Below are positions 33,650-41,652 of a DNA stretch of 64,000 nucleotides, piece by piece (within the stretch, counting starts at the first letter, position 1; each line of letters starts with the position of its first letter). The position numbers were made by a program, and so were the translations under genes. Location of the stretch: contig JBCBNX010000002.1 in NCBI GenBank assembly GCA_039821555.1, positions 95,444 through 159,443 on the forward strand, given 5' to 3'. This DNA is from Bacteroidota bacterium (lineage in GTDB: Bacteria; Bacteroidota; Rhodothermia; Rhodothermales; Rubricoccaceae). The notes below the pieces were generated by a model. It did no database searches. It was not told the DNA's origin and was given only the letters and a program-made list of their open reading frames with translations.

Positions 33650-36600
33650 GTGTTAAAACGACTACTCCTGCTTACCCTTGGTATGACCTGCGCCTGGATT
33701 GGTGCGGGAGAGAGCGTTGCGCAACCGTCTGCGGACGACCTGCACACCGTTGGGCGGTATCCCTTGCGCTACTACGCGCCTGCCGAGCACGGCCTCGCCC
33801 GGAGCAACAGCCACGTCACTCAGACGCCTGACGGGCTGATCTACGTCGCCAACGCGAGGGGCGTCTTGGTCTACGACGGCCACAGCTGGACCCCCATCGA
33901 AGACCCGCTGCTCACGGGGGTGCAGGCGCTCTCGTACGGCTTCGACAACCTCCTCTATGTCGCCGCGGAGGGCCACCCGGGCTACCTCGCCCCCGACGAG
34001 GGGGGGCAGCTCCGGTTTCATTCCCTAGCCGAGCACCTGCCCGCTAGCTACCGGGCTCTCTCGACGCTCTGGGACGTGTCCGCGACGGCGCACGGCGTTT
34101 ACTTCACCGCGCACGAGGGCTGGCTCCTGCGATGGGACGGGCAGGCGCTTCAGATTATCGAAGAGGGCGGACCCTTCTTCTACCACACCGTCATCGACGG
34201 GCGGGTCTACGCATCCGATCTGGACGGCCGCGTGCTCGAAATAGCACCGACGGGTACGGTCGAGGTGCTCTACGAAACAGGAGGAGCTGTGATCGAAATC
34301 GTCCCAGACGGGACTGACGGGCTGACCGTGCTGGGGCGAGACGACGGGCTTCTGCGCTGCAGGCAGGAGGCGGGCAACCTCTGCGAGGCCTGGCCGACGG
34401 AGGTGGACCCCTGGATTGCCGAGGGCAAGCTCTATGCAGGCCTGCGCCTCGCCGACGGCACGCTGGCGCTCGGCTTCGACGGCGAGGGCGTGGTGCTCCT
34501 GGACAACGACGGGCAGGTCCTGCGCCACCTCGACGTGGAGGCGGGCCTCCTCAACACCGAGGTCATGGAGCTCAACCAGACCGCCGACGGCGCGCTCTGG
34601 ATCTCGCTCTTCGGCGGCATCGCGCGGGTCGACGTGTCCCGGCAACGCACCCACTTCGCCCGCTCCGAGGGGATCGAGTCAGCCGTGAACGAAGTCTACC
34701 GCTACGACGGACAACTCTACGCCGCGACTGAAGTCGGCTTCGCCGTGCTGGACGAGGGAGCGCGCCCGGCCCGGTTTGTCCCGGTCCGCACCGCGTCGCG
34801 GCACGTCGAGTGCGCGCAGTTCATAGAGATCGGCGGCGTGCTCATGGGCGTGTGCAACTCGGCTCTGCTCCGCCTCGACCGGCAGGCCGCGACCGTTGCC
34901 TGGGCACCGCATGGCGGCACGAGGGTGGGCACCGGGATGGTGCGCTCGCCACGCAATCCGAGCCGGCTCTACGTGTCTGGCGAGTCCACGCTCTACGAGT
35001 TGGAGGTCGCCGAGCGAGGCGCGGTCACCTTGGTCGACTCGCTCGTCACCGACCATGTGCTGTTCGGCCTCGACCTCGCTCCGCAGGCTGCGGGTGGCTC
35101 TGAGGTCGTGCTCTGGGGCAGCACCACCAACCAGCGCGCGGTCGTTGTCTCGATCTCCGAGGACTCGGCGCTGCGCGACGCCCGCGTGTGGCCCGCCCTC
35201 CAGCACGACGAGCTCGGCATCCACAGCCGCCTCGTGCAGACGGAGAGCGGCTTGCACGTCGTCGGACGCACCGCGACCTACCAGGCCCGACTCACAGAGG
35301 GCGGCCCCCAGCTCGTCCCCGACCCGACGGTGCAGGTTTGGTCGGGCGAGGTGGACGTGCCCGCGTTCCTTGCGGACGGCCCCGACGGAGCCCGGTGGTT
35401 CACGGGCGCCGACAACGCGCTCTACGTCGCCCACCCGAAGGGCTCGGGGGGGTACGAGCCAGCCAAACGCATGCTCGTGCCGGAAACGGCGCGCACCCTC
35501 GACGGCCTCGTCTTCGATGAGGACGGGACGGGCTGGTTGGCTACCGAGACGGGCGTCGTACGCCTCGCCCCCGCCCTGACGCGCCCGCCGCCGCCGGCCC
35601 TTCGTCTGCGGCGCGTGACGACCCTCGCCCCCGACTCGGTCATGGCCGATGGCTTCGGCCAAGCGCTGCAGCGGAGTCACACCCTGCTCGTAGGCCACAA
35701 CGCCTTGCGCTTCAGCTTCGCCGCGCTGGCCTACGAGCAGCCATCGGGCTCCACCTACCGCGTGCGCCTCGACGGCCTCGCGCCGCGCTGGTCCGACTGG
35801 ACCCCGGAATCCCAGAAGGACTACACCAACCTCGACCCCGGCGCCTACACCTTTCGCGTCCAGGCCCGCGACGGCTATGGCCAACTCACCGACGAGGTGA
35901 CCTTCGGCTTCCGCGTCCTCCCTGCCTGGTACCAGACCTGGTGGGCATCGCTGCTCTGGGCGTGCCTCGCCGTGGCCAGCGTCGTCGTGGTAACTGCTAG
36001 CTACAACCGGCGGCGCTCGCGCCGAATGCATGCTCGCTACGCTTTGCTGGAGACCGCCGTGGCGGAGCGCACCGCAGAGCTCCGCCAGCAGAAGCAAGAG
36101 GCCGAGCGCCAGCTCAGGGCGCTACAAGAGGCCAACGACGAGCTCCACCAGCTCAACCACACACTTGAGGGCCGCACGGTCGAACTGCGCGACGCGCTGG
36201 AGCAGAACAAGGAGTTCCTCGGCATTGCCGCCCACGACCTCAAGAACCCGCTGGGTGGCATCGCTGGCCTGGCAGACCTCCTCCTCGAAGGGCGGGAGAC
36301 GATGAGCGTTGTCGAGCAGGCCGAGAGCCTAGCCACCATCCGCTCAGAGGCACTGCGGGCCGCCGACCTCATCACCGACCTGCTCGACGATGCGCGGCGC
36401 GAGTCAGACGACGGGATCCGCTTGCGAACCCGGAAGACAAACCTGTCTGAAGTAGCTCGAAGCGTGGTGCGCTGGAATCGGGCGCAGGCCACGCAGAAGC
36501 GCATCGCGTTGGAGGTCGCCTTCCCGGACCGGCTCACGGCTCGCGTGGACGTGTCGGCCGTGCAACGAGCGATGGACAACCTGGTGTCGAACGCGGTCAA

Positions 36601-36970
36601 GTACAGCCCCCGCGGGCGGTGCGTGTGGATCTCGCTGATCGTCGAATCGACGCCCTCGGAGGGCGACGGCCAGCGCGTGACGTGGGCGCGGTTCGCGGTG
36701 GCGGATCAGGGGCCGGGGCTCACGGAGGACGACAAGGCCAAGGTGTTCGGCAAGCTAGAGCGGCTCAGCGCCCAACCCACCGGCGGCGAGCACTCGACCG
36801 GCCTCGGGCTCTACATCGCCAAGGGCCTCGTGGAAGCCCACGGCGGCACGGTGGGCGTGCATAGCGAGCCCGGCGCGGGCGCGACGTTCTGGTTCCGCCT
36901 CCCGCTGGAGCCGCAGCAAGGCCGCCCGACCGTTCCAGACGCGATGGTTTCGGCACCGGCAACGCCCTGA
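33650..36970 (+). CDS. Propeller-type sensor histidine kinase
   Basis: 1106 residues from the GTG at 33650; a TTG 15 bp earlier is possible. Signal peptide (to VAQP, about residue 26), a long beta-propeller-like sensor region with degenerate WISLFGGIARV-type blades, a Y_Y_Y domain (FSFAALAYEQPSGSTYRVRL, about 680-755), one membrane helix (about 763-785), coiled coil, HisKA with His862 (GIAAHDLKNPLGGI) and HATPase (DNLVSNAVKYSP, DQGPGLTEDDK, STGLGLYIAKG). There is no receiver or DNA-binding domain, so it must signal to an unlinked response regulator. It is a relative of the hybrid sensor 6 kb upstream in sensor layout, but with weaker repeats. Confidence 0.88.
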   Translation: MLKRLLLLTLGMTCAWIGAGESVAQPSADDLHTVGRYPLRYYAPAEHGLARSNSHVTQTPDGLIYVANARGVLVYDGHSWTPIEDPLLTGVQALSYGFDNLLYVAAEGHPGYLAPDEGGQLRFHSLAEHLPASYRALSTLWDVSATAHGVYFTAHEGWLLRWDGQALQIIEEGGPFFYHTVIDGRVYASDLDGRVLEIAPTGTVEVLYETGGAVIEIVPDGTDGLTVLGRDDGLLRCRQEAGNLCEAWPTEVDPWIAEGKLYAGLRLADGTLALGFDGEGVVLLDNDGQVLRHLDVEAGLLNTEVMELNQTADGALWISLFGGIARVDVSRQRTHFARSEGIESAVNEVYRYDGQLYAATEVGFAVLDEGARPARFVPVRTASRHVECAQFIEIGGVLMGVCNSALLRLDRQAATVAWAPHGGTRVGTGMVRSPRNPSRLYVSGESTLYELEVAERGAVTLVDSLVTDHVLFGLDLAPQAAGGSEVVLWGSTTNQRAVVVSISEDSALRDARVWPALQHDELGIHSRLVQTESGLHVVGRTATYQARLTEGGPQLVPDPTVQVWSGEVDVPAFLADGPDGARWFTGADNALYVAHPKGSGGYEPAKRMLVPETARTLDGLVFDEDGTGWLATETGVVRLAPALTRPPPPALRLRRVTTLAPDSVMADGFGQALQRSHTLLVGHNALRFSFAALAYEQPSGSTYRVRLDGLAPRWSDWTPESQKDYTNLDPGAYTFRVQARDGYGQLTDEVTFGFRVLPAWYQTWWASLLWACLAVASVVVVTASYNRRRSRRMHARYALLETAVAERTAELRQQKQEAERQLRALQEANDELHQLNHTLEGRTVELRDALEQNKEFLGIAAHDLKNPLGGIAGLADLLLEGRETMSVVEQAESLATIRSEALRAADLITDLLDDARRESDDGIRLRTRKTNLSEVARSVVRWNRAQATQKRIALEVAFPDRLTARVDVSAVQRAMDNLVSNAVKYSPRGRCVWISLIVESTPSEGDGQRVTWARFAVADQGPGLTEDDKAKVFGKLERLSAQPTGGEHSTGLGLYIAKGLVEAHGGTVGVHSEPGAGATFWFRLPLEPQQGRPTVPDAMVSAPATP

Positions 36971-37016
36971 CAGCGCGCTTAGACTCGGCCTCGGCTCTCA
37001 CCCTGGCAACCGGGGC

Positions 37017-37039
37017 GGGCGGCGTAGGTTGTGCCGCCC
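37017..37039 (+). terminator. Hairpin after the sensor kinase
   Basis: GGGCGGC (37017-37023) pairs with GCCGCCC (37033-37039) over a 9-nt loop, 46 bp after the kinase stop. There is no T tract. A possible weak terminator. Confidence 0.35.
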
Positions 37040-37065
37040 GGTTGTGCCACCCCGTCCTCCCCCTC

Positions 37066-37578
37066 GTGCCTCGCCCTTCGACTGCGCCCACCACTCCCGA
37101 TGCGCGCCTCCGCGCCGAACTCGTCGCGGTCCTGCGCGGCGGGCACGCGCACGTCGCCACGACCGATGCGCTCGCGGCAGTCCCGCTCGACCGCATCAAT
37201 GACCGAATCGACGGCGTGGCGCACTCGCTGTGGGACCTGCTGGAGCACCTCCGCATCGCACAGGCCGACATCCTCGACTTCACTCGCGTGCGCGGCGGCC
37301 CGGCCTACGTCGAGCGCGCCTGGCCTGACGACTTTTGGCCCGAGGCACCTGGCACGCCCACCTCGTGGCACGCTGCCCTCGACGCGTTCTTCTCGGACCT
37401 CGACGCCTGCGTGGCGCTTGCCGAAGACCCGAGCGTAGACCTCTTCGCGTCGTTCGAGCACGCGCCCGGCTACACAGTCCTGCGAGAGTTGCTCCTCGTG
37501 GCCGACCACAACGCGCACCACCTCGGCCAAGTCATCACGCTGCGGCGTCACCTGGGCTGCTGGCCGCCGGACGCTTAG
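37066..37578 (+). CDS. DinB/YfiT-family protein
   Basis: 170 residues from a GTG at 37066; a TTG at 37042 is the alternative. DinB-superfamily proteins are four-helix bundles with a three-His metal site, often thiol transferases (mycothiol or bacillithiol dependent). Seen: VAHSLWDLLEHLRIAQADIL, with His in the first metal-binding helix, and LLLVADHNAHHLGQVITLRR, with the paired His of the last helix, in the expected order. Function and thiol are unknown. It precedes the GRAM-like gene by 64 bp on the same strand. Confidence 0.75.
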   Translation: MPRPSTAPTTPDARLRAELVAVLRGGHAHVATTDALAAVPLDRINDRIDGVAHSLWDLLEHLRIAQADILDFTRVRGGPAYVERAWPDDFWPEAPGTPTSWHAALDAFFSDLDACVALAEDPSVDLFASFEHAPGYTVLRELLLVADHNAHHLGQVITLRRHLGCWPPDA

Positions 37579-37642
37579 ACGCAGCGTAGATTCTGCCGCG
37601 CCGCGCTGCTCCGTTCGTTTCTCCCTGCTCGTCTCCCGTCCT

Positions 37643-39280
37643 GTGGCTCCGTTTGACCTGATCGACCCCGAGCCCCCCGGCACGCTTGGGAGCGCGCCGA
37701 AGCGCAACGCCTACGTGGAGCTGCACAACATGGTCGCCGCGGCAACGAGCGTCTACGAGTTCGGCCCCGCCGACACGATCCGCATCGGGCGCGACCACGA
37801 CGTGGACTTCCTCGGCGGCGAGTCGGACAGCGGAGGCGACTTCGCGACGGAACGGGGCAAGATCTACGCCGACTTCCTCCGCCACCGCATCGCCGACGGC
37901 GACCTCACGCCTGCGGAGCGCGCCGACGCCGCGTACCTCGCCCGGACGCTCTTCCTCGAACGCGCGGCGCTCAAGCGCATCCACGCGCGCGTCTTCGGCC
38001 ACACCGTCGCGCAGGTCATCTCCGACGACTGCCTCGACGCGGACGAGCAGTTGCTCCTCTTCACGCTCCAGCACACGCTCGGCCTCGACCCCGACGACGC
38101 GAAGGCGTCCTACGAGCGCGCCGCCCGCGAGCGGCTCCTCCAGCGCATCGCCCACGCGCTCTGCGACGGCGAACTCGACCCCGACGAGGCCGCGGAAATC
38201 CGTGCCATGGAGACCAACCTCGGCGTGACCGTCCCGGAGCGGGTCGCGGCCATGCTCGCCACCGCCGCCGAACGCCACGAACTCGTCCACGGCGCGCTAC
38301 GCCCCATCGAGGAACCACCCCGCGTGCCGCTCCGCACGGGCGAGGAGGTCTACTGGACGGGCGTCGGGCACTGGATCGAAACGCCCAAACCACTCGGCGC
38401 GCGGGCCAGTAGCGTACCGTTTCTACGCCGTTCGTCCCTCCAGCGCTTCCTCAGCAGGCTGCGCGGACGCACTAGCAGCGCCGCCGGGCGCCTCGTGCTC
38501 ACCAGCGAGCGCCTCCTGCTATCTCGCCATCGCGGCCAGAGCGACACGCGCACCGTCGTCCTCCAGAACGTGGCCGGCGTGACCCACGACGACGGGTTTG
38601 TGCTGCTCGTCCGCGACGGCAAGGTCGACTGGCTGCTCCGCCTCAACGGGGAAGCCTCCGTGTTTGCGACGATCGTCCGGCGGATGCTCTCCGAGCGAGA
38701 CGCGCAGGGCGCCGCCAAGACCGAGCGCAGCGTGCGACGTCGCCAGAAACGCCGGTCGAAGCGCGAGCGATCCGTTTCGGCAGACGTGCAGGCGCGGCTT
38801 CGCGAGCACGAGGCGTATGCTGAACAGGTGCGCACGCGCATCGCCGAGCGAGAGCAGCAGGCGAGCCCGTCGCTCGGCAGCCTCCCTCGCTACCGCGGCC
38901 CCCTCCTCTTCCAGCCCGACCGCGACGAGACGGTCTATTTCTCCGCCACCGCCCGCTGGCACGCCGACGAGGCCGTGCGTCGCGCCGTCGCTTCCAACCC
39001 CCGCGTGCCCGGCGACACCATCGACCAGCAGCGCGCCATCCTTGACCGCCAGCACGACGCACGCGGCGAGGGCACGCTCTACCTCACCAACAAGCGCCTG
39101 CTCCTCATCGACCCACGCCGCGACACGGTGCTCTTTCCGGTACCCACGATCTCGGGCGCCATCGTGCGCAACGACAGCGTCGAGGTCGAGCGCCACGGCG
39201 CAATGGGCCGGGTGATCGTGCTCGACAACCGCATGGAGCTTGCCACGCTGCTCCGTCGCCTGGTCTGGGAGGCGACGTGA
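37643..39280 (+). CDS. TerB-like/GRAM-like protein, unknown function
   Basis: 545 residues from a GTG at 37643. Region 75-210 holds acidic helical repeats ADGDLTPAERADAAYLA, DDCLDADEQLLLFTL and CDGELDPDEAAEIRAM, resembling TerB-like modules or EF-hand-like loops. Two PH/GRAM-like beta segments follow: GRLVLTSERLLLSRHRGQ (about 280) and GTLYLTNKRLLLIDPRRD (about 475), each with the TxxRLL core of bacterial GRAM/PH domains. A Lys/Arg-rich coiled stretch lies between them. No signal peptide, so cytoplasmic. The combination suggests binding to a membrane or metal, as in tellurite-resistance-associated proteins (inference). Confidence 0.7.
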   Translation: MAPFDLIDPEPPGTLGSAPKRNAYVELHNMVAAATSVYEFGPADTIRIGRDHDVDFLGGESDSGGDFATERGKIYADFLRHRIADGDLTPAERADAAYLARTLFLERAALKRIHARVFGHTVAQVISDDCLDADEQLLLFTLQHTLGLDPDDAKASYERAARERLLQRIAHALCDGELDPDEAAEIRAMETNLGVTVPERVAAMLATAAERHELVHGALRPIEEPPRVPLRTGEEVYWTGVGHWIETPKPLGARASSVPFLRRSSLQRFLSRLRGRTSSAAGRLVLTSERLLLSRHRGQSDTRTVVLQNVAGVTHDDGFVLLVRDGKVDWLLRLNGEASVFATIVRRMLSERDAQGAAKTERSVRRRQKRRSKRERSVSADVQARLREHEAYAEQVRTRIAEREQQASPSLGSLPRYRGPLLFQPDRDETVYFSATARWHADEAVRRAVASNPRVPGDTIDQQRAILDRQHDARGEGTLYLTNKRLLLIDPRRDTVLFPVPTISGAIVRNDSVEVERHGAMGRVIVLDNRMELATLLRRLVWEAT

Positions 39281-39283
39281 GAA

Positions 39284-39360
39284 GGTGTGAACGTATGGAT
39301 GTTTGAACGTGTGAAGGTGACCTACGTCCACACCTTCATACCTGCATACGTCCACATACG
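39284..39360. repeat. Dispersed TACGTYCACA repeat, copy c (longest, convergent)
   Basis: A 77-bp element in the 83-bp gap between two convergent genes. Left half GTGTGAACGTATGGATG and TTTGAACGTGTGAAGG; right half CTACGTCCACACC and CCTGCATACGTCCACA. The halves form an imperfect inverted repeat, so a folded transcript could act as a bidirectional terminator. Confidence 0.65.
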
Positions 39361-39363
39361 ATG

Positions 39364-40314
39364 TCAGCCGTCCGTGCCGGTGCGGCGCGGCGTGGCGGGG
39401 CGCGGGACGTTCACGAGGCGCTGCATCAGCCCGAGCACGTCCTCGGCGGCCTCGGGGTCGAGGGCACCGCTGCGGACGGCCAGGCGCGTCGTCTCGACGG
39501 TGAGCGCCGAGTAGACCGGGATCAGGTGCGGGAGGTGCTGCCGGAGCGCGAGAGCGTGGCGACGCAGCGTGTCGAGGTCGCCGCGCACGACGGGCCCGGT
39601 GAGCGCGTCCTCCGGCGTTGAGGCCGCGAGGTTGGCGAGCGTACCCTGCACGAGCGGCTCGATGACGGCGAAGCTGTCCGCGCGGTCGATGTCGAGCGAG
39701 AGGAGCGTCTCCTGGACGAGGCCCATCAGCGTGACGAAGAAGTTCGACGCCATCGACGCCGCGAGATGGTAGCGCGCCTTGGCCTCGGCGGAGAGCACGA
39801 GGTAGCGCATGCCGAGGCCCACAGCCAGTTCGATGCCCGCCGCAACCGCCTTGGCCTGGCCTTCGAGGCCGACGTAGATATCGTCGAGCGCAGCAGGATC
39901 ACTCTGGCGGGTGATCGTCTGGAGCGGGTGGAAGCTGAGCACGTCCGCGCCGAGGTCGGCGAGCGGGTCGAGGACGGAGGCCGGGAGCGCGCCGGAGACG
40001 TGAGCTACGACGGTGCCCTGCCAGTCGTGACGCACCCGCGCGAGGTCGTCGGCGACGCGCGGCAGCTCGTCGTCGGGTACGCAGACCAGGAGGAAGCGCG
40101 TGGTGTCGGGTAGGTCGCGGAGGCTGTCCGAGGCGCGGGCGGCCTCGACCTCCCGCGCGAGCGCGTCGGCGCCGGAGCGCGTGCGGCTCAGGACGGCGCG
40201 GATCGGGTAGCCGTGCGCCCGCAGCCGGAGCGCGAGCACACGCCCTACGGCCCCTGCGCCGACGACGGTGACGCCGGGCCGGGCCTCCTTAAAAACTGAG
40301 GCATAGACCGCCAT
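39364..40314 (-). CDS. Rossmann-like and DUF2520 domain protein
   Basis: 316 residues. N-terminal NAD(P)-binding fold VTVVGAGAVGRVLALRLRAH (residues about 15-34), with RFLLVCVPDDELPRVADDL, VAHVSGALPASVL and VLSFHPLQTI (conserved HPLQT), then an all-helical C-terminal domain (DUF2520) with RYHLAASMASNFFVTLM and PLVQGTLANLA, followed by TGPVVRGDLDTLRRHALAL. It resembles the ProC and hydroxyisobutyrate dehydrogenase architecture, where the helical domain sets substrate choice. The substrate is unknown, and no partner gene is linked. Start ATG at 40314 is the only good choice. The 296-bp gap upstream holds nothing recognisable. Confidence 0.85.
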   Translation of the reverse strand: MAVYASVFKEARPGVTVVGAGAVGRVLALRLRAHGYPIRAVLSRTRSGADALAREVEAARASDSLRDLPDTTRFLLVCVPDDELPRVADDLARVRHDWQGTVVAHVSGALPASVLDPLADLGADVLSFHPLQTITRQSDPAALDDIYVGLEGQAKAVAAGIELAVGLGMRYLVLSAEAKARYHLAASMASNFFVTLMGLVQETLLSLDIDRADSFAVIEPLVQGTLANLAASTPEDALTGPVVRGDLDTLRRHALALRQHLPHLIPVYSALTVETTRLAVRSGALDPEAAEDVLGLMQRLVNVPRPATPRRTGTDG

Positions 40315-40610
40315 GGAGGGGGTGAGTAGTGGGCGGGTTTATGAGCCTCGGAGAGTACGCACGCCGCTCCTTCCGATGCCATGAAAAGTGCCACGATGTG
40401 CGTGGGTTTGCGCAACCCTCGACGCCCGCTCCCTGTCCCTACCCGAGCTAACAGCCGCTAGCTCCAACGCGCTTGGTGTTCGCGCTCGGCTCATCAGGCT
40501 GAAGCATGCCGGCTTGGACGAGCGAGCGTCTGGATACGCACGATGCACCTGTGCGCGCTCGACTCCGCCGAGCGTTGAGCCAGACCTCGACTATACTCCT
40601 CGATGGGACG

Positions 40611-41393
40611 TCAGTCGCGCCAGAGCGCGCAGGCGAAGGCGCCAATCTCGGTGTCGGTGGGCGGGTCGTAACGCAGCACCTCGGCTCGGCTCGCGCCCCG
40701 GTGCAGCGCCGCGATGATCGCCACGATCACGGCGCCCATGCCTTCGATCGCCAGCCGCTCCCCGCCGAGCAGGTGCATCAGCTCCGTCTCGTCAAACGCG
40801 CGCAGCGCCTCGGCAAACTCCTCGAACGCGGAGTCGTCCACGCGCAGCACGTCGGCCGTGGCGATGAGGAGGGCCTGCTGCCCGTACATCACCTCGCCGA
40901 TGGCGACGCCGAGTTCGCGGCAGAACGCGGGCGTCTCCTCACCCATCACGATCGGCACGATGTCGAAGGCGCGATTCGGGAAGAGCACCTGGAGGAACGG
41001 CAGTTGCGCGCCGACGCCCTCGGTGTGGTAGTGCCCGGCGTCGTCGAGGAAGATGTCGTCGTCCTCGTCGCAAAACTCGTGGCGGAGGCGGTCGTTGACG
41101 GGCACGCCGCCGAGCGGGCTGTGGTACGTGTCGGCGCGGCAGATCGAGAGCCGCCCGAACTCGCCCTCGTGGCTCGGCGAGATGAAGATGACTGTGTTGA
41201 GGTCCTGGTGCTTGAGCAACCGGTACGCTTCGGCGGCGGCGGCGGCGCCCGTCAGTCGGTTGGAGTCCGGGACGATGAGCGCGAAAAGTTGCCCCTCCGT
41301 GGGCGTCGCGATAGCCTGGTCCAGGGCGTCGGTGACCTGCTTGCGCAGTTGCGCGGGCTGCGTGGCGTAGACCGCGCGGCGAGGAAGCGTCAT
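40611..41393 (-). CDS. AmmeMemoRadiSam system protein B-like (Memo family)
   Basis: 260 residues. Memo/AmrB proteins have a fold like extradiol dioxygenases; their partners are an AMMECR1 protein and a radical SAM enzyme. Seen: LFALIVPDSNR (family VPHAGY position), VIFISPSHEGEFGR (family GPNHxG position), HYHTEGVGAQLPFLQVLFP (family ExSLExQLPFL), FDIVPIVMGE and ALLIATADVLRVDD (family SSDxSH). At each of these sites the usual metal-ligand His or Asp is altered (VPH to VPD, NHHG to SHEG, DxSH to DVLR). The fold is recognisable but the metal site looks rebuilt. No amrA gene is adjacent, and the radical SAM gene at 7.4 kb is unlinked. Confidence 0.75.
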   Translation of the reverse strand: MTLPRRAVYATQPAQLRKQVTDALDQAIATPTEGQLFALIVPDSNRLTGAAAAAEAYRLLKHQDLNTVIFISPSHEGEFGRLSICRADTYHSPLGGVPVNDRLRHEFCDEDDDIFLDDAGHYHTEGVGAQLPFLQVLFPNRAFDIVPIVMGEETPAFCRELGVAIGEVMYGQQALLIATADVLRVDDSAFEEFAEALRAFDETELMHLLGGERLAIEGMGAVIVAIIAALHRGASRAEVLRYDPPTDTEIGAFACALWRD

Positions 41394-41593
41394 GATTCGG
41401 ATACGTCGAGGGAGAGGACGACTCCGCCATCGTGCGGAGCCGGACGATTACGCAGTTTACGAAAAGCGCTTTCGAGATGGCCAAGGGTGCACTTGACCGT
41501 GGCTGTCGACGAACCGCACGAGTGCTCTTGGCCCCGCTGCATGCCCCCCAGGCCATGTCGCGTGCTTCCCCGGCTCATAGCGTACCTCAAAGC

Positions 41594-41627
41594 TGCGCCC
41601 CGCCTAGCCGAAGCCAGACGGGGCGCA
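41594..41627 (-). terminator. Terminator after the M36 protease gene
   Basis: A perfect 9-bp stem (41594-41602 TGCGCCCCG with 41619-41627 CGGGGCGCA) with a 16-nt loop, followed on the minus strand by GCTTTGAGG. It lies 25 bp after the stop of the M36 gene. Confidence 0.65.
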
Positions 41628-41652
41628 TCAATCCAGACGAGAGGCCCGCGTG

